Source: Mucilaginibacter rivuli
GTDB taxonomy: Bacteria > Bacteroidota > Bacteroidia > Sphingobacteriales > Sphingobacteriaceae
Direction of reading: 5' to 3'
Length of the DNA: 64,000 nt
Assembly (NCBI RefSeq): GCF_019391655.1
Contig: NZ_JAHXPQ010000006.1
Coordinates: 281,480-345,479, forward strand
The stretch's first letter is position 1. Every line of letters begins with the position of its first letter. A program made the translations under genes and the position numbers. The notes beneath the pieces were generated by a model. It had not been told where the DNA came from and did no database searches. It was given only the letters and a program-made list of their open reading frames with translations. Of this stretch, positions 16,566-25,151 are shown piece after piece.

Positions 16566-17417
16566 ATGATATTAGTTGCCGACAGCGGTTCATCAAAAAC
16601 AGATTGGCTGATCGACATTCCGGGCCAGCAACCACAAGGATTTACCACCGCCGGAATTAACCCTTACTTTTTAACGGAAAAAGAGATCATCAAAATACTG
16701 CAATCGCAGTGTGCCGATACTGTTAAAAAGGCCGGCAAAATTGACGAGATCTATTTTTTTGGCGCAGGCTGCAGTAACCCCGATAAGCGCGAAATGGTAT
16801 CGAACGCGTTGAGCCATGTTTTTCCTAAGATATTTATTAGTGTTGATACCGATCTTTTAGGATCGGCTTATGCCACCTGTGGCACTGAAAAAGGTTATTG
16901 CTGTGTCCTGGGTACCGGCTCAAACGTATCTTTTTTTAATGGCGAAAGTATTGTAGATGGCAACCACGGTATCGGTTATGTTTTAGGCGACGAAGGTTCG
17001 GGAACATACTTTGGCAAAAAACTGATCACTGATTACCTGTATGGCAACATGCCGGCAGATATCAGCCATCAGTTTACCGAGCGTTTCCAGCTTGATAAGG
17101 AGCAAGTGATCAAAAAGGTTTACCAGGAAAGCCATGCCAATACCTACCTGGCATCATTCGCACGTTTTTTAAGTGCCACCAAAGAAACTTTTTACACCCG
17201 CGAACTCATAGAAGCAGGCTTTACCGAGTTTATTGAAACCAACATAAAAACTTACCGCGACCACCAGAAATACAAATTCCACTTTGTAGGCTCAATAGCA
17301 TACCACTTTCGTGATATATTGGCCATGCTTTGCAGCGAGAACGACATCCAACTGGGCAAAGTTATCAAACAACCCATAACCGACCTGATGGAATTTGTAC
17401 TCACCCACAACGTATAA
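16566..17417 (+). CDS. N-acetylglucosamine kinase-like protein (BadF/BcrA ATPase family)
   Basis: A 283-residue cytoplasmic ASKHA-fold protein. The phosphate-1 loop is MILVADSGSSKTDWLI at the very N-terminus; the second phosphate loop region reads YCCVLGTGSNVSFFNG and the adenosine/hinge region GIGYVLGDEGSGTYFGKKLI, all typical of the GlcNAc-kinase branch of the BadF/BadG family. It probably phosphorylates an amino sugar recovered from the cell wall. It follows the response regulator by three bases, so the two are likely co-transcribed. Its stop codon directly abuts that of lnt on the other strand with no base between. Confidence 0.85.
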   Translation: MILVADSGSSKTDWLIDIPGQQPQGFTTAGINPYFLTEKEIIKILQSQCADTVKKAGKIDEIYFFGAGCSNPDKREMVSNALSHVFPKIFISVDTDLLGSAYATCGTEKGYCCVLGTGSNVSFFNGESIVDGNHGIGYVLGDEGSGTYFGKKLITDYLYGNMPADISHQFTERFQLDKEQVIKKVYQESHANTYLASFARFLSATKETFYTRELIEAGFTEFIETNIKTYRDHQKYKFHFVGSIAYHFRDILAMLCSENDIQLGKVIKQPITDLMEFVLTHNV

Positions 17418-19055
17418 TTACACCACAGAACCATCCGCGGGTAATTTCTTCCATTTCTTAATCGCGGCCTTATATCCTATAAATATGATGCCTATTAAAG
17501 CAAGCACACAAGCAAATTTGGCAATATAATCACCGCACCTTACATAAAAGGTCAGATCGGAATTGAGGTTGATATCTTGTTTTATGGCAGCCTGTTTCCA
17601 CCACTCACTATGTTGCACAATATCGCCACGCTGGTTAACAAAGGCAGAAATACCCGTATTAGCCGAACGGCAAACCCAGCGCCGGGTTTCTATCGCGCGG
17701 AGCTTTACATAGTCTAAGTCCTGGTCCTTACCCGAAGTATTTCCCCACCAGCCATCATTAGTGATGATGGCGATAAACTGGGCACCCCTTTTTACGTAAG
17801 TTGCCACATACTCACCGTATATTGATTCGTAACATATAACGGGTGCCACACCAATACCTGCCTGCGAGTAAAACACGCTCGGCTCTTTTTGCTTGCCATA
17901 GCTGCCGGCAGATTCGCCTAAGAATGAAAATATAGGTTTAAAAACAGCCGAACCAAAGGGTATTTCTTCGGCACCAGGTACTAATTTCGATTTATGATAA
18001 AACTGCACATTAGCCGAGTTTTCAATATTCACCGCAGCGTTAAAAACATCATAGAACTGGCTGCTTCCCGCTATCGGGTTAGCCGTTGGTGTTACTTGGC
18101 TGTTATACAGTTTAGTGGTTTCTATCCCGGTGATTACATTGCCGTTTTTGTACTTATTTAAAAACTGTTGTATCTGGGCATAGCTGCTTGTCGTTCTAAA
18201 TTTATCTTCATCCACAGCATCAGGCAAGGCCGACTCCGGCCATATAAAGAACTCCGTATTGGTTTGCCCAACCGAATCGGAAAGGTGTGTGAGCGTTGCT
18301 ATTTGCTGCGTTACAGGCAGCTGGTTATTTTTAATATAGGGGTCAACATTGGGTTGCACAACAACAATGTTTGCCGGGTCTGCAGCTTCCACGTAAGTAT
18401 AATACATGTATAACGACAAGCTGAGCGGCAGCAGGATAGTGAGTGTAAGTGCAGCCACAAGTTTTAACCGATCGCGCTTTGCCTGGCTTTCACTAATACC
18501 CATGTAAATTAAAAAGATGAGGATATTGGCCGCCCAGATCCAAACTGTACCGCCATAAACACCCGTAACCGAATACCATTGTACCCATTGGTGGCTTATT
18601 GCGAAGCCGTTGCCAAACGTCATCCAGGGGAAGGCCAGGTCCCAGCTTTGATGCAGGTATTCGTACCCTATCCAAAAACAAACCAAGGCAATTAAACTTA
18701 AATTACGGCTTGCATATTTTCGCAGCTTGAAATATAACCAAAACGCCAATGCCATCAGCAACGGCCCTAGCGCGTATGGGATCAAAGTTACGGGTATGGC
18801 AATTACGGGCCCAATGATCTTTAGCGAGTTATAAACCCAATAAATTGAAAGCGTATTCCAGATAAAGAAACCTAAAAAGCTCACACGGAATATCTTTCGC
18901 CCCTTGCCTTTGGTATCCGATTGGATGATATCCTCTATCGCCACCAGCATCGGCACCAAACCGAAAAACAAAATAAAACTGGTATAGTGCATTGGCGGCC
19001 AGGCCAACCATAACAATAAGCCCGATATAATGGCTAATAATATATTTCTTTTCAT
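17418..19055 (-). CDS. lnt: Apolipoprotein N-acyltransferase
   Basis: A 545-residue inner-membrane enzyme that adds the third acyl chain to the N-terminal Cys of lipoproteins. The first ~210 residues form six or more hydrophobic helices (from NILLAIISGLLLWLAWPP on). The C-terminal nitrilase-like domain carries the catalytic triad context: Glu in FIWPESALP (~275), Lys in HKSKLVPGAE (~350) and Cys in APVICYESIYGEY (~405). A last helix follows near 515. With LspA at the left edge, this represents the lipoprotein maturation pathway. Start is ATG at 19055; a palindromic repeat separates it from rsmI upstream. Confidence 0.95.
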   Translation of the reverse strand: MKRNILLAIISGLLLWLAWPPMHYTSFILFFGLVPMLVAIEDIIQSDTKGKGRKIFRVSFLGFFIWNTLSIYWVYNSLKIIGPVIAIPVTLIPYALGPLLMALAFWLYFKLRKYASRNLSLIALVCFWIGYEYLHQSWDLAFPWMTFGNGFAISHQWVQWYSVTGVYGGTVWIWAANILIFLIYMGISESQAKRDRLKLVAALTLTILLPLSLSLYMYYTYVEAADPANIVVVQPNVDPYIKNNQLPVTQQIATLTHLSDSVGQTNTEFFIWPESALPDAVDEDKFRTTSSYAQIQQFLNKYKNGNVITGIETTKLYNSQVTPTANPIAGSSQFYDVFNAAVNIENSANVQFYHKSKLVPGAEEIPFGSAVFKPIFSFLGESAGSYGKQKEPSVFYSQAGIGVAPVICYESIYGEYVATYVKRGAQFIAIITNDGWWGNTSGKDQDLDYVKLRAIETRRWVCRSANTGISAFVNQRGDIVQHSEWWKQAAIKQDINLNSDLTFYVRCGDYIAKFACVLALIGIIFIGYKAAIKKWKKLPADGSVV

Positions 19056-19072
19056 TATTCTTTTAAACCGTT

Positions 19073-19157
19073 ATTGCGAGGCCCGAAGCAATCTCTGCGC
19101 GATAGGTATCCAATCGATATTATCATCCTCCGCAGAGGTTGCTTCGGGCCTCGCAAT
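19073..19157. repeat. Long palindromic repeat of the 'ATTGCGAGG..GAAGCAATCTC' family
   Basis: Arms ATTGCGAGGCCCGAAGCAAT-CTCTGCG (19073-19099) and CGCAGAG-GTTGCTTCGGGCCTCGCAAT (19131-19157) pair over 27 bp with one mismatch, around a 31-nt centre. This motif is known as a common dispersed repeat in many Bacteroidota genomes. It lies between rsmI and lnt. The sequence ACCTATCGC.GAGATTGC at the right window edge (63960-63977) resembles part of this copy read on the other strand. Confidence 0.85.
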
Positions 19158-19175
19158 GACGTAATTTTTATAAAT

Positions 19176-19895
19176 TTATTCTTCGTCCTCGTCGTCCTGG
19201 TATTTATTTTTCTTCTTTTGCACTTCCAAACCTGCAACGCAAACTACAAATTCTCCCTTAACGGGGTGCGTTTCAAAATAGGCTTTTACTTCGGCAACAG
19301 TACCGCGCACGGTTTCTTCAAACATCTTTGTCAACTCACGCGATACGGAGGTTTGTCTGTCGGCGCCAAAGTAAGTACTCATTTCATCCAGCGTTTTCAT
19401 TATCCTGTGCGGCGATTCGTAAAATATAATGGTACGCTCCTCTTCGGCTAAAGCTTTAAAACGTGTTTGCCGGCCTTTTTTTGCCGGCAAAAATCCTTCG
19501 AAGCAAAACCTGTCTGTCGGGAAACCCGAGTTTACCAGCGCGGGTACAAAGGCTGTAGCTCCGGGCAGGCACTCAATTGCCAGATCGTGTTTTAATGCTT
19601 CGCGTACCAAAAAGAAACCCGGATCGCTGATGGCAGGCGTACCCGCATCAGATATCAGTGCGATATTTTTCCCCTCCTTTAAAAAGCGGATAATCTCGTT
19701 AGTGCTTTGGTGCTCATTATGCTGATGATGCGCATACACTTTTTGGCTGATGCCAAAATGCTTGAGCATAGGCGCGGATGTACGCGTATCTTCTGCCAAT
19801 ATAATATCGGCTTCCTTTAAAATGCGGAGCGCCCTCAAGGTAATATCCTCCAGGTTGCCTATGGGTGTGGGTACTAAGTATAATTTTCCGCTCAT
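19176..19895 (-). CDS. rsmI: 16S rRNA (cytidine-1402-2'-O)-methyltransferase
   Basis: A 239-residue SAM-dependent methyltransferase of the tetrapyrrole-methylase fold. The N-terminus GKLYLVPTPIGNLEDITLRA and the following EADIILAEDTRTSAPMLKHF are diagnostic for RsmI, as is the SDAGTPAISDPGFFLVREA segment and ALVNSGFPTDRFCFEGFLPA. It modifies the ribosomal P-site nucleotide C1402 in 16S rRNA. The C-terminus has a charged extension (KKKNKYQDDEDEE). It is divergent from serS with a ~115-bp shared upstream region, and is followed by a palindromic repeat before lnt. Confidence 0.96.
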   Translation of the reverse strand: MSGKLYLVPTPIGNLEDITLRALRILKEADIILAEDTRTSAPMLKHFGISQKVYAHHQHNEHQSTNEIIRFLKEGKNIALISDAGTPAISDPGFFLVREALKHDLAIECLPGATAFVPALVNSGFPTDRFCFEGFLPAKKGRQTRFKALAEEERTIIFYESPHRIMKTLDEMSTYFGADRQTSVSRELTKMFEETVRGTVAEVKAYFETHPVKGEFVVCVAGLEVQKKKNKYQDDEDEE

Positions 19896-19898
19896 TTT

Positions 19899-19979
19899 GT
19901 TAGTGGCAGTGGCAGTGTGTAGTGGCAGATATACTTGCAGGTAAAAAAAACCTGCTACTGCTACCTAAAACTGCTACTT
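19899..19979. repeat. Imperfect inverted repeats in the rsmI/serS divergent region
   Basis: The left side repeats AGTGGCAG three times (19902-19930) and the right side carries CTGCTACTGCTAC and CTGCTAC (about 19951-19977), roughly complementary. A small perfect hairpin GCAGGT (19937-19942) / ACCTGC (19950-19955) with an A-only loop sits at the centre. It lies just upstream of the serS -7 box. Confidence 0.5.
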
Positions 19980-19985
19980 TAAAAA

Positions 19986-19993
19986 TATCTTTG
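19986..19993 (+). promoter_or_regulatory. -7 promoter element (TATCTTTG) for serS
   Basis: Exact TAnnTTTG match, 18 nt before ATG at 20012. It lies inside the upstream extension of the frame, which argues for the shorter serS start. Confidence 0.6.
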
Positions 19994-20011
19994 TTCCATA
20001 AATATAAAACA

Positions 20012-21283
20012 ATGCTGCAAGTTAGTTATATCCGCGAAAACAGGGACCATGTATTGGAACGTTTAGCGGTAAAAAATTTTAAACAACCCGAATTGGTTGA
20101 TGAGGTGATCAAATTAGACGAGCAACGCCGTCAAACTCAAGGTGTCGTTGATGATCTGAAAGCACAAGGCAATGCATCTGCAAAACAAATTGGTCATTTG
20201 ATGATGACTGGAAAAAAAGAAGAGGCAGATGCTCTTAAAGCACAATCAAGTGGTTGGAAAGAAGAGATTAAAACTTTAGAAGAGCAGTATTCTAAAATAG
20301 AAGAAGAATTAAATCAAAAGCTGGTAACCCTGCCTAACCTGCCCCACAGCAGTGTACCTAAAGGTTTTGTTGCCGAAGATAACGAGGTAGTTTTAGAGAA
20401 CGGCCAAAAGCCCGACCTGTATGCAGGTGCTTTGCCGCACTGGGAGCTTGCTGCCAAATATAAACTGATAGACTTTGAGCTGGGCGTTAAAATAACCGGT
20501 GCAGGCTTCCCTGTGTATACTGGTAAGGGAGCGAAGCTTCAACGCGCTTTGATCGCTTTCTTTTTGGACGAAGCTGAAAAAGCAGGTTATGATGAAATGA
20601 TGCTGCCTTTGGTGGTGAACGAGGCTTCAGGATTTGGTACAGGACAGCTTCCCGACAAGGAAGGCCAGATGTATTACATTGGCGAAGATAAATTATACCT
20701 GATACCTACCGCCGAAGTACCCATTACCAACCTTTACCGTGATGTAATTTTAAAGGCTGATGAACTACCTGTAAAAAACTGCGGCTATACTGCATGTTTC
20801 CGCCGCGAGGCTGGCTCATATGGCGCGCACGTGCGCGGCCTAAACCGCCTGCACCAGTTTGATAAGGTGGAGATAGTACAGGTCGTTCAGCCCGAAACAT
20901 CATATAATGTATTGGAAGAAATGAGCACACACGTACAGAGCCTGCTGCAAAAGTTAGGTTTGCCATACCGTGTATTGCGCCTTTGCGGTGGCGATATGAG
21001 CTTTGGCTCGGCGCTAACCTATGATATGGAAACCTGGAGCGCGGCACAACAACGCTGGCTGGAGGTTTCTTCTGTATCCAACTTCGAAACCTTTCAAAGC
21101 AACCGCTTAAAACTGCGTTTCCGTAATGCGGAAGGTAAAACCCAACTGGCGCATACGCTAAATGGCAGCGCCCTGGCTCTACCACGTATTGTGGCTACCC
21201 TGTTAGAAAATAACCAAACCGAACGCGGCATTAAGATACCCGATATATTGGTACCTTATACCAAATTTGAGTGGATAGATTAA
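20012..21283 (+). CDS. serS: Seryl-tRNA synthetase
   Basis: A 423-residue class II aminoacyl-tRNA synthetase. The N-terminal coiled-coil tRNA-binding arm spans roughly residues 30-105 (DEQRRQTQGVVDDLKAQGNA...EEEL). Class II motifs follow: YLIPTAEVPITNLYRD, motif 2 in ACFRREAGSYGAHVRGLNRLHQF, and motif 3 at the end in LNGSALALPRIVATLLENNQ. Start at 20012 (MLQVSYIREN) matches the usual family N-terminus; 30 extra codons upstream would include the promoter box. It charges tRNA-Ser (and tRNA-Sec where present). A strong terminator follows. Confidence 0.97.
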   Translation: MLQVSYIRENRDHVLERLAVKNFKQPELVDEVIKLDEQRRQTQGVVDDLKAQGNASAKQIGHLMMTGKKEEADALKAQSSGWKEEIKTLEEQYSKIEEELNQKLVTLPNLPHSSVPKGFVAEDNEVVLENGQKPDLYAGALPHWELAAKYKLIDFELGVKITGAGFPVYTGKGAKLQRALIAFFLDEAEKAGYDEMMLPLVVNEASGFGTGQLPDKEGQMYYIGEDKLYLIPTAEVPITNLYRDVILKADELPVKNCGYTACFRREAGSYGAHVRGLNRLHQFDKVEIVQVVQPETSYNVLEEMSTHVQSLLQKLGLPYRVLRLCGGDMSFGSALTYDMETWSAAQQRWLEVSSVSNFETFQSNRLKLRFRNAEGKTQLAHTLNGSALALPRIVATLLENNQTERGIKIPDILVPYTKFEWID

Positions 21284-21303
21284 ATCACATTAGTCATATT
21301 AAC

Positions 21304-21335
21304 AAAAGAGGGGCATTTTTCAATGCCCCTCTTTT
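21304..21335. terminator. Intrinsic terminator between serS and the amidohydrolase
   Basis: AAAAGAGGGGCATT (21304-21317) pairs perfectly with AATGCCCCTCTTTT (21322-21335), 4-nt loop, T-rich continuation. Serves the convergent genes on both strands. Confidence 0.93.
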
Positions 21336-21350
21336 TATTTTATAGTCTTT

Positions 21351-22529
21351 TTAAATTAGCCTGCGCACGGTTGTAGCCTGTGTTATCTTTAAGCCATCAA
21401 GATTACTCAGTAAATTTAGTCCGGGGGTTTTTCCGGGTTCAATTGTACCTTTGCTATCATCAATACCTAAAAACCGCGCGCCGTTTATGGTTCCCCACTG
21501 TATTAATTGTTCGAGTGTAAGCCCATCAAATTTTTGCTGCAGCATCTTCATTTCATTTAAAATACATAGCTTGTTATTTGATGCAAGGCTATCTGTACCC
21601 AGCGTGATGTTAAAACCCTGCTCAACAAACAAATCTACTTTTGGTAAGCGGTTTTCTATGTACAAATTAGCATTGGGGCAAAAGCACCAGTGTATTTTAC
21701 GATCAAAGCGTTTTGCAAAGTAAATATCCTTGAGGTTGGTGTAAGTATTATGTACCATTAATACCCTTTGCTTGTTACTTAACAGCGGGATAACCGTTTG
21801 TAAAGAATTACGGGCCTGTGGTTTAAAGGAAGATATATCCATGTTAAAATCATCGTACAACTCTAAAAACTCGCCTGTTTTATAACGGTACAGCTTATTT
21901 TCTTCTTCCGATTCCTGGTTGTGTATGCTCAGTAAGTTTGGCCCCTTGCCTTCACAAAGTTTATAAATGTACTTAAACAACTCCTTACTTACCGAATATG
22001 GCGCGTGTGGTGTAATAGAGTGCGATGTATCTTTAAATTGTTCGCAAATTTTGGTGGCGGCATTATATACTTCTTCAGCCTTTTGGGGTAAAAATCCAAA
22101 AACTTCAATAAAAGTGTGGTAGTGTAATTTGCTGCTTTTTTTGAGCGGGGCGGTTATACCACTGTTAGCAATATCCCCAACGGCAACAATCCCGTTTTTG
22201 TACATTTCTTCGTCGGCCCTTTCGGCAGCATCGGTTATTTCTTTTTCGTCAATATTTCTGAAAGCCTGTACTTCTTTTATAAAGCTAACAAGCCCTTTGT
22301 GCGGGGTGATCTTATCTTTAAGATGGGATAATTCAACATGGCAGTGTGTATTTATAAAACCGGGGCAAATTATTCCGCTAAAGGTTTCTGTTTTTATACC
22401 ATCATCAGCTGTTGGTTTTAGGCCATCATCAACGGCAATAATTTTACCATAATCGTCAACTGTAATAACTCCATTTTTAATCGGATCGGCATTAGCAGGA
22501 AAAATGTAATCGGCTTTAAATTTCTTCAT
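21351..22529 (-). CDS. Amidohydrolase of the cytosine deaminase/chlorohydrolase-like group
   Basis: A 392-residue cytoplasmic metal-dependent deaminase or hydrolase. The HxH metal motif is FINTHCHVELSH (~60-70), further ligands lie in SITPHAPYSVS (His, ~170), LSIHNQESEEE (His and Glu, ~200) and the final Asp in TLGTDSLASNN (~315). The composite beta-sandwich halves flank the barrel (start KADYIFPANADPIKNG, end GTIEPGKTPGLNLL). Substrates in the group range from aminofutalosine and guanine to S-adenosylhomocysteine; none can be chosen from sequence alone, and no menaquinone genes lie nearby. It is divergent from rlmN and convergent with serS. Confidence 0.82.
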   Translation of the reverse strand: MKKFKADYIFPANADPIKNGVITVDDYGKIIAVDDGLKPTADDGIKTETFSGIICPGFINTHCHVELSHLKDKITPHKGLVSFIKEVQAFRNIDEKEITDAAERADEEMYKNGIVAVGDIANSGITAPLKKSSKLHYHTFIEVFGFLPQKAEEVYNAATKICEQFKDTSHSITPHAPYSVSKELFKYIYKLCEGKGPNLLSIHNQESEEENKLYRYKTGEFLELYDDFNMDISSFKPQARNSLQTVIPLLSNKQRVLMVHNTYTNLKDIYFAKRFDRKIHWCFCPNANLYIENRLPKVDLFVEQGFNITLGTDSLASNNKLCILNEMKMLQQKFDGLTLEQLIQWGTINGARFLGIDDSKGTIEPGKTPGLNLLSNLDGLKITQATTVRRLI

Positions 22530-22654
22530 TAACGGAACTTACTCTTAGTTACAAAAACAATTAAAAATGACTACTTTACATATTAACTGAAAGTAATTTT
22601 TTTTGTTTTTATAATAAAACAAACTTAATAAAAAGATAGACTTTTAAATTTAAC

Positions 22655-22662
22655 TAACTTTG
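22655..22662 (+). promoter_or_regulatory. -7 promoter element (TAACTTTG) for rlmN
   Basis: Exact TAnnTTTG match; only CATTATA separates it from the rlmN ATG at 22670, so transcription would begin at or within a few bases of the start codon. Confidence 0.6.
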
Positions 22663-22669
22663 CATTATA

Positions 22670-23725
22670 ATGCAAAAAAACAAAACGGATATCCGTAGTC
22701 TAAATCTGGAAACCCTGCAAAAGCAATTTATTGAATTAGGGGAGAAAAGCTTTAGGGCTAAACAGGTTTATGAGTGGCTTTGGAAAAAGTCATGCTTTTC
22801 GTTTGACGAAATGAGCAATCTTTCAAAAGAACTACGTCAAAAACTTGATGAGCTTTTTATAATCAATAATGTAAAAGTAAACACTTCGCAGTACAGTTCT
22901 GACAAAACCATTAAAAATTCTTTTGTTTTACATGATGGACACCTTATTGAAGGCGTTTTAATTCCGGCTGATGACCGCATGACGGCCTGTGTATCATCAC
23001 AGGTAGGTTGCAGCCTTACCTGTAAATTTTGTGCTACAGGGTACATGGAACGTAAACGCAACCTTAACCCTGACGAAATTTACGACCAGGTAGTATTGAT
23101 AGACCAGCAGGCACGAAAAAATTACAACCATAACTTAACTAATATTGTGTACATGGGCATGGGCGAACCCCTGCTTAACTATGCCAATGTTTTAAAATCG
23201 ATAGAGCGTATTACTGCCGAAGACGGGCTTAACATGGCAGCTAAACGGATAACGGTATCAACCGCCGGCATCGCCAAAATGATAAAAAAGCTGGGTGATG
23301 ATGGAGTTAAATTTAACCTCGCCTTATCGTTACATGCCGCTAATGATGAAAAGCGTAACGAGATAATGCCTATTAATGAGCAAAATACATTAAAGGCCTT
23401 AGCCGAAGCATTAAAATACTATTTCGCTAAAACCAAAAACCCGGTTACTTACGAGTACATTGTTTTTAATGACTTTAATGACGAATTGCAGGATGCTGCC
23501 GAACTGGCTAAATTTTGCAAACATGTACCCTGCAAAGTAAACATCATCGAATACAACCCTATATCTTTTGCCAGTTATTTGAATGCTGATGTAGATAAAA
23601 TTGAAGCCTTTGCTGATTATCTGCGTAAGCAGGGTATTACCACCAATGTACGCCGCAGCCGCGGTAAAGATATTGATGCCGCCTGCGGGCAGCTGGCAAT
23701 AAAAGATAAAGCTTTAGAGGCTTAA
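22670..23725 (+). CDS. rlmN: 23S rRNA (adenine-2503-C2)-methyltransferase, radical SAM
   Basis: A 351-residue dual-specificity RNA methyltransferase that methylates C2 of A2503 in 23S rRNA and A37 in some tRNAs. The radical-SAM cluster motif is CSLTCKFCATGY (CxxxCxxC), preceded by the family segment VSSQVGCS; the catalytic Cys that carries the methyl in the C-terminal part is in KDIDAACGQLA. The N-terminal accessory domain (FRAKQVYEWLWKKS...LSKELRQKL) is also typical, as is IVYMGMGEPLLNY. The start at 22670 lies seven bases after a -7 box. It is divergent from the amidohydrolase gene. Confidence 0.97.
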   Translation: MQKNKTDIRSLNLETLQKQFIELGEKSFRAKQVYEWLWKKSCFSFDEMSNLSKELRQKLDELFIINNVKVNTSQYSSDKTIKNSFVLHDGHLIEGVLIPADDRMTACVSSQVGCSLTCKFCATGYMERKRNLNPDEIYDQVVLIDQQARKNYNHNLTNIVYMGMGEPLLNYANVLKSIERITAEDGLNMAAKRITVSTAGIAKMIKKLGDDGVKFNLALSLHAANDEKRNEIMPINEQNTLKALAEALKYYFAKTKNPVTYEYIVFNDFNDELQDAAELAKFCKHVPCKVNIIEYNPISFASYLNADVDKIEAFADYLRKQGITTNVRRSRGKDIDAACGQLAIKDKALEA

Positions 23726-23821
23726 TCAAATTTTCTCAAAAAAAACACTTTCATAGCGCAGGTTTTTATCGGGGCCGGCATCTTATGCTTTAAAACCCCT
23801 TTCAACCTAATTAATTGTGTT

Positions 23822-24595
23822 ATGAAAAATAAAGCATTTGCATTTACAACCGGCGTGGCAATATTGTTAACTATCATTGTCGCCTGCAAAAAATCATCAA
23901 CTGATACCGGCAGTACCTCCGGTACGGTAACTATTGGTGCCGGAGTACCGGATGTTTTCAAAAAAATATATGGCGCTACCTCGATCTATATTGACGGTAA
24001 TTATGTGGTGATCAAAGCCACCAGCCTGCCCGACCATAAATCACCTTATTACCAGGGCACCCAATGGGCATCAACCAAGTATGAAGCCTACAACGGTACT
24101 AATACACTTTGGAACCAAAACCCAAACAGCATTGCCGAAAGTGATTGCACTTATAAAATACCATTGAACCCTGTAGTTGCAACTACTCACGCCACTACGC
24201 CGGGCGGCCCCATAGGTGTTGCCATAAACGGTGTACCTATTTTTAACCAATACGCGGCAATGGGTGCAGCTTTAACAGGCGAAATAAACAGCTTTGACCA
24301 GTACGACGGTCACCCCCAGCAACAAGGCCAATATCATTACCATGCCGAACCCTATTATTTAACTGCCAATAAAGGTAAAGATGCCCTTTTGGGCTTTTTA
24401 CTGGATGGATTTCCGCTTTACGGGCCAACAGAGAATGGCAAAACCATTGCCAATAGCGACCTTGACGTTTATCATGGCCACACAACGGTAACTGCCGATT
24501 ATCCGAATGGTATTTATCATTACCATACAACAGCAGCCTCACCTTATATTAATGGCAACGGATTTTATGGAACAGCGGGTACTGTTACTAATTAG
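23822..24595 (+). CDS. YHYH-domain lipoprotein
   Basis: A 257-residue exported protein. The N-terminus is a lipoprotein signal (FAFTTGVAILLTIIVACKKSS, Cys near residue 22). The YHYH domain occupies the rest: GPIGVAINGVPIFNQYAA, the His-containing core QGQYHYHAEPYY, GFLLDGFPLYGP, and the name-giving IYHYHTTAASPY near the end. The family is common in marine and soil Bacteroidota; its biochemical role is unknown, although His clusters suggest metal binding. The end overlaps the start of the next gene by 29 bp and a SCO1-like copper protein follows, hinting at a metal-related surface operon. Confidence 0.88.
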   Translation: MKNKAFAFTTGVAILLTIIVACKKSSTDTGSTSGTVTIGAGVPDVFKKIYGATSIYIDGNYVVIKATSLPDHKSPYYQGTQWASTKYEAYNGTNTLWNQNPNSIAESDCTYKIPLNPVVATTHATTPGGPIGVAINGVPIFNQYAAMGAALTGEINSFDQYDGHPQQQGQYHYHAEPYYLTANKGKDALLGFLLDGFPLYGPTENGKTIANSDLDVYHGHTTVTADYPNGIYHYHTTAASPYINGNGFYGTAGTVTN

Positions 24596-25151
24596 CTATA
24601 TTTTACTGATGGTGCTGCTGCTGGTGGCTAACAGTTGCGGCAGCGGCGCCGATGGTATAAATAGCAATACCTTCCGGGTAAGAATGGACGATAAGGGGTT
24701 TAACCAACGTGGCGAACTTTTATACTACCATAACAAGCCCTTTACCGGCCTGAGTTACGGCCTTTTTGCCAATGGCGATACTGCCAGATTTTGCCAGTTT
24801 ACGAATGGCAAACAGAATGGTTTGTTAAAATGGTATTATCCAAACAGGCAGTTGGCACAGCTTCGTTTTTTTAGTGATGGCAAAAAGGTGGGCATACATA
24901 AAGGCTGGTGGGACGATGGCACACCAAAATTTGAATACCATTTAGTGAATGACGAATACGAAGGCGAGCTAAAAGAATGGTTTAGAACGGGGAAATTAGC
25001 CAGGCTATTCCACTACAAAGCCGGGCACGAAGAAGGCAGCGAAAAAATGTGGTGGGAAGATGGCAAGATACGCGCCAACTATGTAATTATTAACGGCGAA
25101 AAGTTTGGCCTGTTCGGGCAAAAGCTATGTGTTAATATAGTAAAGAAATGA
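24567..25151 (+). CDS. MORN/YwqK-repeat lipoprotein
   Basis: A 194-residue protein made of repeated short beta-hairpins of the MORN/YwqK kind: GELLYYHNKPFTGLSYGLFA, NGLLKWYYPNRQLAQLRFF, VGIHKGWWDDGTPKFEYHLV, EGELKEWFRTGKLARLFHY, EGSEKMWWEDGKIRANYVI. The start at 24567 gives a lipoprotein signal (VLLLISYILLMVLLLVANSC, Cys24), so it is exported. Databases often call such proteins 'YwqK antitoxin', but no toxin partner is here and the signal peptide argues for an envelope role. It overlaps the YHYH gene by 29 bp and the SCO1 gene by ATGA, indicating translational coupling. Confidence 0.82.
   Translation: MEQRVLLLISYILLMVLLLVANSCGSGADGINSNTFRVRMDDKGFNQRGELLYYHNKPFTGLSYGLFANGDTARFCQFTNGKQNGLLKWYYPNRQLAQLRFFSDGKKVGIHKGWWDDGTPKFEYHLVNDEYEGELKEWFRTGKLARLFHYKAGHEEGSEKMWWEDGKIRANYVIINGEKFGLFGQKLCVNIVKK

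Noticed and set aside
16139..16648. 169-codon antisense frame over the response regulator
   Set aside because: The plus-strand frame has all receiver-domain residues; the antisense product resembles nothing.
24567..25151. YwqK toxin-antitoxin annotation
   Set aside because: The protein has a lipoprotein signal and there is no toxin gene beside it; only the repeat motif matches.
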